From: Streptomyces sp. NBC_01549
GTDB taxonomy: Bacteria > Actinomycetota > Actinomycetes > Streptomycetales > Streptomycetaceae
DNA: 64,000 bases
Direction of reading: 5' to 3'
NCBI RefSeq assembly: GCF_026339955.1
Contig: NZ_JAPEPW010000001.1
Location: 5,141,001 to 5,205,000, forward strand
Positions 42,996-50,256 of the stretch are shown here, in pieces (the stretch's first letter is position 1; each line of letters starts with the position of its first letter). Position numbers and translations under genes: made by a program. The notes beneath the pieces were generated by a model that did not search any database, had not been told where the DNA came from, and saw only the letters and a program-made list of their open reading frames with translations.

Positions 42996-43348
42996 GACAA
43001 GGCTTCCCGCACCGCTTCCTCCGTGCGTGCCACGACGGCCGTCCCGTCGTCCGCCGTGATGATCGGGCGCTGGATGAGCTTCGGGTGCTCGGCCAGGGCC
43101 TTGATCCACTGCCCGCGCGCGCTGTCGTCACGCGCCCACGACTTCAGCCCGAGCTCCTTGGCGACGGCCTCCTGCGTCCGGGTGATGTCCCACGGTTCGA
43201 GGCCCAGCCGGTCCAGTACGTCCCGGATCTCGTCCTCCGTGGGTACGTCCTCCAGATAGCGGCGGACGGTGTACTCCGCACTTTCCGCGTCGAGCAGGCT
43301 GATGGCGCTGCGGCACTTCGAACAGGCCGGATTGATCCAGATCTCCAT
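42989..43348 (-). CDS. ArsC/Spx-family reductase-like protein
   Basis: The 119-residue thioredoxin-fold protein has the N-terminal redox motif NPACSKCRSA and the family pattern RRYLEDVPTEDEIRDVLDRLGLEPWDITRTQE, with KLIQRPIITADDGTAVV before the C-terminal helix. It belongs to the ArsC family, which includes arsenate reductases and regulators. No arsenic genes are nearby, so a general thiol role is as likely. ATG 43348 starts directly at the fold; no strong ribosome site is seen. Confidence 0.8.
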   Translation of the reverse strand: MEIWINPACSKCRSAISLLDAESAEYTVRRYLEDVPTEDEIRDVLDRLGLEPWDITRTQEAVAKELGLKSWARDDSARGQWIKALAEHPKLIQRPIITADDGTAVVARTEEAVREALSR

Positions 43349-43512
43349 GCCGTACACGTTACGCGAGACCCCCTTTTCCACTGGTGTCACGCCACCCCCA
43401 AAGGCCCTGTGGCCAGGGGCTTTTGTCAGTGCCGGGCGGTAGAATAGAAGCAGTGTTCGAGGGTGTCGCCGGGGGGTCCGGATGGCGCCCTGACCGCGAC
43501 AGGAGGATGCCT

Positions 43513-43821
43513 GTGCCCGCTGCCGCACTGAAGCCGCTGCCCACTCAGTCCACGTCCAAGAGGGCGGTCCTGATGGACCTGCCGTACGAGCCCGTGACGA
43601 AGCGCCCGTTGCCGCCGGGGCGGCCTCGCGAGTGGTACGTCACGCACAACCGCCGGCTCAAGGCGATGCGTCTCGCGATCGCTCTGCTCGATTCCGGTGT
43701 GTATGTTCCGAACCAGGCCCGCGACGAGAAGATCCGCAGCACCGCGGAAGCGATCGGTGTTCATCCGCCGTCGGACACCACGTGCCACATGGTGCGCGCG
43801 CTGATGCGTTACGCGCGCTGA
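43513..43821 (+). CDS. Small conserved hypothetical protein
   Basis: The 102-residue basic protein has the segments LMDLPYEPVTKRPLPPGRPREWYVTHNRRLKAMRLAIALLDSGVYVPNQ and AEAIGVHPPSDTTCHMVRALMRYAR. I do not recognise a function; the basic helical C-terminus might bind nucleic acid. GTG 43513 is preferred because AGGAGG (43501-43506) lies six bases upstream, while the ATG at 43507 would have no spacing. A TAGAAT -10-like box lies at 43440-43445. Confidence 0.7.
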   Translation: MPAAALKPLPTQSTSKRAVLMDLPYEPVTKRPLPPGRPREWYVTHNRRLKAMRLAIALLDSGVYVPNQARDEKIRSTAEAIGVHPPSDTTCHMVRALMRYAR

Positions 43822-43826
43822 GCGCC

Positions 43827-43863
43827 GGGGCGGCGGGGGCGACTTTCCTCGCCCCGCCGCCCC
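43827..43863. terminator. GC-rich terminator hairpin
   Basis: GGGGCGGCGGGGGCGA and TCGCCCCGCCGCCCC pair with one bulge over a six-base loop, six bases after the stop at 43821. The right arm forms the edge of dispersed repeat copy B. Confidence 0.75.
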
Positions 43864-43963
43864 TACCCGTCCCATCCTGACCCGTCCCATCCTGAAGATG
43901 CGGGGCGAAGCCCCGCTTCAGGGGCGCGGGGAACTGCGCGGCCAGCCCCCACCCACCCGCAGT
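43846..43963 (-). repeat. Dispersed intergenic repeat, copy B (shorter)
   Basis: In inverted orientation this copy has CGCCGCCCCTACCCGTCCCATC, a short duplication of CCCGTCCCATCCTGA, the hairpin GCGGGGCgaaGCCCCGC, GGGGCGCGGGGAACTGCGCG and a Pro-like CCCCACCCACCCGCAG end. The central TTTGAGGACG block found in the other copies is missing. Confidence 0.8.
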
Positions 43964-44059
43964 CGGTCGGCCTCACCCGATCGGCACCCCTGGCATGCGT
44001 ACGCCCTGCTCACAGCCTTGACTGAAAGGGGAATCCACAGCGGAAGGTCGGGAGACGAC

Positions 44060-44536
44060 ATGGCGAGGCACGCGACGCAACGGATACGCGGGATGCGAGG
44101 GCTCGGCGTTCCGGGGGCGGTGGTTCTCGTCCTCCTTGTGGCCGTCGGCGCGTCCCTGACCGGCTGTTCCAACGGCACCACTCCTTCCGACGTGGCCTCG
44201 TCCCTCGCGTCCGAGGCCGGCAACGCCCTCGCCTCCGCTACCGCCGAGGCCGGGCGGAAGCTCGACGAGTTCAAGAGCGGCCTGGACGCCAAGGACGAGG
44301 TGAAGGTGGGCGACCAGGTGACCACCGACTCCGCGGGGCGGGCCACCGTCAAGGTCACCGCGACCAACCCGACCTCCTCGGCGAGGAAGTACGCGGTCCA
44401 GGTCGACTTCCGCGACACGGTCGTCGTCACCCTGAACGACGTCCCGGCGGGCGCCGCCAAGGACGCCACCGCCCGCAGCAACCGGGCCCTCTCCGGGGAC
44501 GTCACCGCCGACGTCTCCCGAGCCGTGCGGACCTGA
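44060..44536 (+). CDS. Putative lipoprotein
   Basis: The 158-residue product has a lipoprotein signal with lipobox ASLTGC (Cys about residue 36) and a Ser/Ala-rich spacer with a helical segment. A small beta domain follows (KVGDQVTTDSAGRATVKVTATNPTSSARKYAVQVDFRDTVVVTLNDVPAGAAKDATARS). This resembles FxLYD-like or other immunoglobulin-fold domains that carry N-P-T/S sequences. It would sit on the outer face of the membrane. GGGAG five bases upstream fixes the start at 44060. Confidence 0.78.
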   Translation: MARHATQRIRGMRGLGVPGAVVLVLLVAVGASLTGCSNGTTPSDVASSLASEAGNALASATAEAGRKLDEFKSGLDAKDEVKVGDQVTTDSAGRATVKVTATNPTSSARKYAVQVDFRDTVVVTLNDVPAGAAKDATARSNRALSGDVTADVSRAVRT

Positions 44537-44598
44537 CGGCCGTGCACCGGAACGGCACCTCGGCCCCCGGAGTCTGAACGCGGCCGCCCTGCGGCCGC

Positions 44599-46263
44599 TC
44601 AGCCGTACAGCTCGAACAACCCGGTCACATACGCCGTCAGCCGTTCGCCCAGCAGCTCGGGGGTCAGGTCCGTGCGTCCCAGCTCCCGCCACGGCACCGC
44701 GAGCTTCTCGGCGTCGGGGGAGTAGGCGAGCGCGTCCAGCAGCCGCCAGTACAAGTGACTTTCGGCGTCGGCCGGCCGGCGTCCGCCGTGTGCCTCGTAC
44801 CGCGCGCGGAACCCCAGGCCGTACTCCTCCCCGTGCAGCAGCGCGAGGGCCGTGGAGCAGTGGGCCACGTCCAGGTCGGCGGGCCCCCACGAGGTCTCCA
44901 CCCAGTCGACCACCCCGCTGATCCGCAGCGTGTCACCCGCTCCGCCGAAGAGCACGTTGCCGGGATGGAAGTCCCGGTGCAGGAAACACCCTTCGTACGC
45001 CGGGGGCTCGCGCCGGATCACGTCCACGGCCCGCTCCCACAGCGCGCCCCGGGGCGTACGGACGCGTTCGGGTGAGGTCCATGCCTGGTAGGTGCGCGGA
45101 CGGTCGGCCGGAACCACCGCGTGGATACGGGCCAGTTGGCGGGCCAGCAGGTCGATGCGGCGGTCCAGGTCCTCCTCGTCGACCCGTACCCCGCCCGGCA
45201 GCGAGGACATCAACAGGGAGGGATGGTCGCAGTGTTCGGCGGCGGCGTCGACGGCGCGCAGCTCGGGCGTGGGCACGTCCTCGTACGGGGCGAGCAGGGT
45301 GAGGACGGACGCCTCGCGGGCCAGCAGGCCGGGCGCGTGCCGGCGGTAGAAGGGCTTCACGAACGACCGCAGCACCAGACCCGTACCGTCGTCGAGGGTG
45401 AGCCGGCGCATCTGGGAGCTCCAGCCGCCGCGCAGGGCCGTGGACTCCCGGACGCTCCTGCCGGCCGGAAGCTGCTTGGCCACCCAGCTCCGGGTCGCGG
45501 TCCACCCGCGCTCGCCCAGTCCCACGAGCACGGAGTCCACGAACCGCGCCCGCTCGGCGGAGTGTTCGCGCAGCCACAGGCCCAGCATGTGGTCGGCGTC
45601 GGGGAATTCGAGCCGGGTGAACTGGGCACGGGCGGTGAGCGCGTCCGTCACGGCCTCGGTGACGGCGGGCGGGATGACGGCGTCCGTGCCGGGTACGGCG
45701 AGTACCGCACGGCCGTCGTACCCGCGCAGCACATCGAGCGCGGGGGCCTGCCGCCAGCTGTCCGGCGCCCGGATGATCTCACTGAAGCGCCCGGCGCCCT
45801 CCCCGAACGGAACCGGCCAGGCCTCGGCGCCGTACACCGCGGGCGCGCACAGGCCCAGCGCCACCACGCGCCGCCCGTAGTGCCCGGCGAGATCGGCCAC
45901 CGTCTGGCCGCTCATGCTGAATCCGACGAGGATCAGCGGACTGTCCGCCGGGACCGACGCGTCGATGACGGAGACGGCCTGCTCGAAGCGTCTGCGCAGG
46001 CTCAAGTCCTTGAGTTCGCCCGAGCTTTCGCCGTGTCCGGAGAAGTCGAGGGCGAGGCCCCGGCAGCCGCGTGCCACGAATTCCTCCAGCAGCGGGAGCA
46101 GGCGCTCCTTGTTGCCGAGGCCCGCGCCGTGCAGCAGGACGACGGTGGCCGCGGCGTCACGGTCACCGGCATGGTCATGGCCGGGGCCAGGGCTGTCGTC
46201 ACCGCCGCCGCTGACGCAGCTCAGTCGTTCACCGTCGTGGTCGTGTGCGAAGGAGGCGAGCAT
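44599..46263 (-). CDS. Alpha/beta hydrolase fused to an APH-type phosphotransferase
   Basis: The 554-residue protein joins two enzymes. The N-terminal alpha/beta hydrolase (about 1-255) has an HGAG oxyanion loop, nucleophile Ser116 in GFSMSG, and later GTDAVIPP and DADHMLG for Asp and His. The C-terminal half (about 275-554) is an aminoglycoside-phosphotransferase-like kinase with FLHRDFHPGNVLFGG and GVVDWVETSWGPADLDVAH. One polypeptide could hydrolyse and phosphorylate a small molecule; the substrate is unknown. ATG 46263 has only a G-run before it. An ISAs1 element lies 13 bases upstream and may have removed its promoter. Confidence 0.78.
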   Translation of the reverse strand: MLASFAHDHDGERLSCVSGGGDDSPGPGHDHAGDRDAAATVVLLHGAGLGNKERLLPLLEEFVARGCRGLALDFSGHGESSGELKDLSLRRRFEQAVSVIDASVPADSPLILVGFSMSGQTVADLAGHYGRRVVALGLCAPAVYGAEAWPVPFGEGAGRFSEIIRAPDSWRQAPALDVLRGYDGRAVLAVPGTDAVIPPAVTEAVTDALTARAQFTRLEFPDADHMLGLWLREHSAERARFVDSVLVGLGERGWTATRSWVAKQLPAGRSVRESTALRGGWSSQMRRLTLDDGTGLVLRSFVKPFYRRHAPGLLAREASVLTLLAPYEDVPTPELRAVDAAAEHCDHPSLLMSSLPGGVRVDEEDLDRRIDLLARQLARIHAVVPADRPRTYQAWTSPERVRTPRGALWERAVDVIRREPPAYEGCFLHRDFHPGNVLFGGAGDTLRISGVVDWVETSWGPADLDVAHCSTALALLHGEEYGLGFRARYEAHGGRRPADAESHLYWRLLDALAYSPDAEKLAVPWRELGRTDLTPELLGERLTAYVTGLFELYG

Positions 46264-46276
46264 GCCCCCATTTACC

Positions 46277-47749
46277 CACGGCCCCGGCGTAGTTGTGTGA
46301 TGTCCGGTTCCGTGCCGGTTGATCAGATGCCGTAGACGGCGAAGGCGTCCTTGTGGCGGAGGAGGTCGCGGCGGGCGTGGGCGATGTTGGCGCGTCCGGC
46401 GAGGCGGATGGTGCTGATCGCCAGGTTGCGGAAGCTGGCCAGGGCTCGGGGTGCTGTACCGGTCCTGACCTGGGAGTTGTCTTCCCGGAAGGTGACGTCT
46501 CGCACCCAGTGGATCTTGTTCTCCACGGTCCAGTGGGACCTCTCGTAATGGTTGAGGTGGGCGGGGCCGGCGACGTCGGGCGGCAGGCTGGTGACGCCGA
46601 AGACGATCTCTTTGCTGGTCCATTCGCCGTCGAGGTTGCCGGTGTCGCGGCGGAGGCGGAAGACCTGGGATGCGCCGGGGAACAGGGTGTGGCCGGCGGG
46701 TGCGGTGCGCAGGGTGCGGCGTTCGGTGCGGCCGTGCCCGCGGTCGGTCTCGGTCGCGGTGGTCTCGGTGAAGTCGGTGTCCGTGCCGGTCAGCAGTATC
46801 TGGGCGGCGGCGTGCGCGAGGGGCTGGTTGCCCTTGAGGATCAGGACGTAGTGGCTGCCGAGGGGGCCGGTGATCAGGCGGGCGGTCTTCTTCGTGGTGT
46901 GCAGCGCGTCCAGGGTGAACACCCTTCCGTCCAGGCCGAGTCGGGTGAGCAGGGCCCGGGCTGCCTCGCCCTCGCCGCGCTTGTCGGGGACCTGGCTCTG
47001 GCCCAGGACCGCGCCGTTGGCGTGGTCGATCGCGCCGACCAGGAAGACCCGCCCGCTCTCGGTGCGGGCGCCGGTCAGGGCCTTGCCGTCCAGGGCCGCG
47101 GCGGGCAGCAGCCCCTCTGGCGCCGGGTGCTCGGCTGCGCGCTGGGCGGTGCGGCGCTGTTCGCGTTCCGCTGGTCCCGGGGTGGCGGGGATCTCCGGCG
47201 CCGGCACGGTGCCGCGGGCGAGGTCCGCGACGTGTCCGCAGGTTGCCGTGTCCAGGGCGTCGGTGTCCAGATGGGTGAGCACGCGCCGGAAGGTGCGCTC
47301 GCTGGGTACGAGGTAACGGCCGGTCAGCGGGTTGTACCGAGCGCCGATACTGGCCAGGTTCGTCTGCGGGGCACGGGCCGCCCACTGCCAGATCGCGGCG
47401 ATCGAGTCGCCGCCGACCACCAGCGTCGCGCACGCGGTCAGTGTCAGGATCACCACCAGGGCGTGGCGTCGGCCACGTTTCGCGCGCAGGTCCGGGACCT
47501 GCCGCAACCTGCTGACCAGTTCGGACTCCACTGTCGTCGGGTCGGTGGCGAGCTCGGCCTCCCCCCGGGCGAGGTCCGCGAGTTGGCCAACGGCAGGGGG
47601 GATCGGCGAAGATGCGGGCACGAGCGCGACTCCTGTGACGATCTTTTGGCGTAGAGACCTGAAAGATCATCAGAAGTCGCGCTCGTCCTGCAACCAGCCA
47701 CATCAAACCGGGGCAGAACAACTCAAGGGAGAACTACGCCGGGGCCGTG
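46277..47749 (-). mobile_element. ISAs1-family insertion sequence, 1473 bp
   Basis: The ends CACGGCCCCGGCGTAGTT (46277-46294) and its complement (47732-47749) are perfect 18-bp inverted repeats. CCCATTTACC directly flanks both sides (46267-46276 and 47750-47759), a 10-bp target duplication. One transposase gene fills it. The intact ends and duplication suggest a recent insertion. Confidence 0.92.
46323..47621 (-). CDS. ISAs1-family transposase
   Basis: The 432-residue DDE transposase matches the ISAs1 (H-repeat-associated) family. It has the N-terminal DLRAKRGRRHALVVILTLTACATLVVGGDSIAAIWQWA, the first acid in AAALDGKALTGAR, the second in VFTLDALHTTKKTARLI and the third near RSHWTVENKIHWVRDVTFREDNSQVRTG. 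Length is close to full for the family. It is read in the same direction as the hydrolase-kinase gene downstream, so read-through could drive that gene. Confidence 0.92.
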   Translation of the reverse strand: MPASSPIPPAVGQLADLARGEAELATDPTTVESELVSRLRQVPDLRAKRGRRHALVVILTLTACATLVVGGDSIAAIWQWAARAPQTNLASIGARYNPLTGRYLVPSERTFRRVLTHLDTDALDTATCGHVADLARGTVPAPEIPATPGPAEREQRRTAQRAAEHPAPEGLLPAAALDGKALTGARTESGRVFLVGAIDHANGAVLGQSQVPDKRGEGEAARALLTRLGLDGRVFTLDALHTTKKTARLITGPLGSHYVLILKGNQPLAHAAAQILLTGTDTDFTETTATETDRGHGRTERRTLRTAPAGHTLFPGASQVFRLRRDTGNLDGEWTSKEIVFGVTSLPPDVAGPAHLNHYERSHWTVENKIHWVRDVTFREDNSQVRTGTAPRALASFRNLAISTIRLAGRANIAHARRDLLRHKDAFAVYGI

Positions 47750-47830
47750 CCCATTTACCCATGCCTGCCTTTACGTACGTCTGCCTTTTCCCACGTCTGC
47801 TTTTCGTCGGCCCCAGTGCCCCGGTCGAGG

Positions 47831-48415
47831 TCACAGACCCGGGGCGCCCCAGATGGGGAACCAGCGGCTGAGGTCCTGCTCGATCCGCAGATCGTCCGCG
47901 AGTGCGGCCTTGACCTGCAGTTCCAGCGCGTTGTCGCGTCGTTGGGTCTCGCCGGCCAGCGGCGCGAAGGGATAGAAGGTGCCGCGCTTGTAGAGATAGA
48001 CGAGCCCGAGCCGTCGCTGTCCGCCGTCCTGGAAGCCGGCCACGGAGCAGAGCAGTTGCGGTCCGAAGCCGCTGCCCTCCAGCGCGCTGTTGACCGCGTG
48101 CAGATCACTGACCAGCGCGGGCAGATCGTCCGGCTCCCGCCGCGAGACCAGCCACGAGTACCCGTACTCGTCCCGGCTGACCTCCACCGGCGGGCCCGTG
48201 CGTTCGGTATCCGCGTCGAGCAGCTCCTGCACCTCCCGGTGTGCCTGGGCGAAGGCCCCGCCCTCGACGCTCGCGAAGCACACCGCGCCCGTCCCGGTCG
48301 GCTTGAACCCGGCGGCGGCCTCCAGGGTCACGGCCGCCGACGGCAGCCCGAAGAGCTGGTCGAGATCGGGCGCGACGGCCTTGGTGCGCCCGAGCAGGAT
48401 GTCCAGGAACCCCAT
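47831..48415 (-). CDS. PspA-associated protein PspAB
   Basis: The 194-residue cytoplasmic protein begins MGFLDILLGRTKAVAPDLDQLF and has EYGYSWLVSRREPDDLPALVSDLHAVNSAL and RRLGLVYLYKRGTFYPFAPL, which I recognise as the PspAB family. It lies after htpX on the same strand, and both are linked with envelope-stress responses of the phage-shock type. The exact activity is unknown. An 8-bp triple repeat fills part of the gap to htpX. Confidence 0.68.
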   Translation of the reverse strand: MGFLDILLGRTKAVAPDLDQLFGLPSAAVTLEAAAGFKPTGTGAVCFASVEGGAFAQAHREVQELLDADTERTGPPVEVSRDEYGYSWLVSRREPDDLPALVSDLHAVNSALEGSGFGPQLLCSVAGFQDGGQRRLGLVYLYKRGTFYPFAPLAGETQRRDNALELQVKAALADDLRIEQDLSRWFPIWGAPGL

Positions 48416-48438
48416 ACAGTCGGCTGCCTTTCGGGAAA

Positions 48439-48462
48439 GGACGAAGGGACGAAGGGACGAAG
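48439..48462. repeat. Triple 8-bp tandem repeat between htpX and pspAB
   Basis: GGACGAAG is repeated three times without interruption at 48439-48462. It is short enough to arise by slippage and might vary between strains. Confidence 0.8.
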
Positions 48463-48493
48463 AGACGCGGCACCGGATGGAGATCGGGACGGG

Positions 48494-49417
48494 TCAGGCC
48501 GTGTTCTCGGGAGTCGCCGCCTCACCCAGCTCCGCCGAGATCCTGCCCAGTTGTTCGAGCCGCTGTTCCAGGCTGGGGTGGGTCGAGAAGAGCTTCGCGA
48601 TCCCCGGTTCGGCGCCGAGGGCCGGCGTGAAGTAGAACGCGTTGAACGCCTGTGCCGTCCGCAGGTCCTCGGTCGGAATCCGCGCGATGTCCCCGGAGAC
48701 CTTCGTCAGCGCGGACGCCAGCGCCGAGGGCCGGCCGGTGAGCAGGGCGGCGGACCGGTCGGCGGCCAGCTCGCGGTACCGGGACAGGGCTCGGATGAGC
48801 AGGAAGCTGATCGCGTACACGGCCGCGGAGACGGCCATCACCGCCATGAAGATCGCCACGGTGTTCTGGTCCTTGCGGCCGCGCCCGCCGAAGAGCTGAG
48901 AGTAGAAGGCGAACCGCACGATCAGCCCGGCGATCACCCCGAGGAAGGAGGCCACGGTGATCACGGCGACGTCCTTGTGCGCCACGTGCGACAGCTCGTG
49001 GGCGAGCACGCCCTCCAGCTCGTCCGGCTCCAGCCGCCGCAGCAGCCCGGTGGTCACGCAGAGCACCGCGTGATCGGCGTTCCGCCCGGTCGCGAACGCG
49101 TTCGGCATGTCGATGTCCGACACGGCGACGAGCGGCTTCGGCATGTCGGCGACGGCACACAGCCGGTCGACGACCCCGTGCAGCTGCGGATACTCCTCCC
49201 GCTCCACGATCCGGCCGTGCATCGCGTAGAGCGCGATCCGGTCCGAGAACCAGTACTGCGCGCCGAGCACCAGGGCCGCGACGACCACGACCAGCACCCA
49301 GGACTTCAGCAGCACGATCAACGCGGCGACGAAGGCCACGTACAACAATCCGAGCAGGAACAGCGTGACCGTCATGCGCATGGTCAACCGCGGATCGCTC
49401 CGGAAACGGCTCTGCAT
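48494..49417 (-). CDS. htpX: Zinc metalloprotease HtpX (M48 family)
   Basis: HtpX degrades misfolded membrane proteins. The 307-residue protein has two N-terminal spans (VTLFLLGLLYVAFVAALIVLLKSWVLVVVVAALVLGA), the zinc site HELSHVAHKD with ligands in HExxH, further spans, and the third ligand in SRYRELAADRSAALL. ATG 49417 is chosen with GGGGGTG just upstream; an upstream GTG at 49426 is possible. It is followed by pspAB, which supports an envelope-stress role. Confidence 0.88.
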   Translation of the reverse strand: MQSRFRSDPRLTMRMTVTLFLLGLLYVAFVAALIVLLKSWVLVVVVAALVLGAQYWFSDRIALYAMHGRIVEREEYPQLHGVVDRLCAVADMPKPLVAVSDIDMPNAFATGRNADHAVLCVTTGLLRRLEPDELEGVLAHELSHVAHKDVAVITVASFLGVIAGLIVRFAFYSQLFGGRGRKDQNTVAIFMAVMAVSAAVYAISFLLIRALSRYRELAADRSAALLTGRPSALASALTKVSGDIARIPTEDLRTAQAFNAFYFTPALGAEPGIAKLFSTHPSLEQRLEQLGRISAELGEAATPENTA

Positions 49418-49825
49418 GTGTATCACCCCCGCAGTAGGGCACTCGTCCCACTGCCCAGTGTGCACCTGCGGATGCCCATGAAGCGGTTCCGAAGAGCCCT
49501 AGGAGGTGCAAAGGCAGCCTGTGGGACTTCCGTGTGTTCCCGGGTGCGCCCGGCACCCGTCCGCACCCGTTCCCGCCCACGTTTCGGCACCCGTTCTCGT
49601 CCAAGATGCTGAGTGGTCGATCACGGACTAGCCTTTACTCGCGACCAGCTCTCAATGATGAGAGCCGCGATTGGGGTACGCCCGCTCGACGCGTCGACGG
49701 TTTGAACGTACTCCTCGTACTCGGGCGAGCACCGCGCCGGACCAATCCACTGCGGTCGCGGCCATCTGCCATCCGTCTCGCGCCTCCGAAAAGACGGCAC
49801 GAGAGGGTGGAAGGAGGATTCATCC
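49418..49825. promoter_or_regulatory. Long leader between htpX and the FGFNNG gene
   Basis: No gene is seen in this 400-base gap. It contains CACCCG repeats near 49548-49600 and a perfect hairpin GCTCTCA-atga-TGAGAGC (49648-49665) about 160 bases before the FGFNNG start. The htpX promoter must also lie here. I looked for a known riboswitch pattern and could not assign one. Confidence 0.4.
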
Positions 49826-50152
49826 ATGAAGGCACAACGCGCCAGGCGCTTCTTCGCTGTATCCGCTATCGGCGTTCTGATGGCCGGCGGCGCCGCGGTC
49901 GGCGCAGCAGGCACGGCCTCAGCAGCCGCCCCGGCTCAAGCCTCGACGCAAGTCATCACCCATGGCTGTTCCAACTGGGGTGGCCGGGGCAACTGTGGCT
50001 TCGGCTTCAACAACGGCTTCAACAACGGCTTCGGCTTCAACAACGGCTTCGGCTTCAACACCGGCTTCGGCTTCAACAACGGCTTCGGCTTCAACAACGG
50101 CTTCAACAACGGCTTCAACCGTGGTGGAGTCGTAGTGATTGTGGTGCCCTGA
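49826..50152 (+). CDS. Secreted FGFNNG-repeat protein
   Basis: The 108-residue precursor has a signal peptide (RRFFAVSAIGVLMAGGAAVGAAGTASA, cleavage near residue 33). The mature part of about 75 residues contains Cys48 and Cys57. Residues 58-99 are built almost only of FGFNNG, FNNG and FGFNTG units. The C-terminus is VVVIVVP. Aromatic-Gly-Asn repeats of this type occur in assembling, adhesive or amyloid-like proteins; that role is inferred. GGAGGA lies upstream. The coding repeats are 12- and 18-bp DNA units, so length could vary. Confidence 0.75.
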   Translation: MKAQRARRFFAVSAIGVLMAGGAAVGAAGTASAAAPAQASTQVITHGCSNWGGRGNCGFGFNNGFNNGFGFNNGFGFNTGFGFNNGFGFNNGFNNGFNRGGVVVIVVP

Positions 50153-50175
50153 CGGACCACGGGCCGGACCACGGG

Positions 50176-50213
50176 CGAGGGCCGCCACCTGTACTCACAG
50201 GTGGCGGCCCTCG
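50176..50213. terminator. Bidirectional terminator between FGFNNG gene and glnA
   Basis: CGAGGGCCGCCACCTGT (50176-50192) pairs perfectly with 50197-50213 over a four-base loop. It lies after both convergent genes. Confidence 0.9.
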
Positions 50214-50224
50214 GCGTTGCGTCT

Positions 50225-50256
50225 GCCGTGCTCTTTAGACGCCGTGCTCTTTAGAC
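50225..50256. repeat. Perfect 16-bp tandem duplication at the glnA stop
   Basis: GCCGTGCTCTTTAGAC is repeated at 50225-50240 and 50241-50256. The second copy contains the TAA stop of glnA (50251-50253 on the minus strand). Confidence 0.9.

Noticed and set aside
44599..47721. One continuous 1040-codon minus frame spanning the fusion gene and the ISAs1 element
   Set aside because: The upstream part lies out of frame in the transposase gene; the frame is open only by chance, and the real start is at 46263.
49418..49825. Possible riboswitch, such as a c-di-AMP type, upstream of the FGFNNG gene
   Set aside because: Only one short hairpin and CACCCG repeats are visible; I could not match the conserved core of any class.
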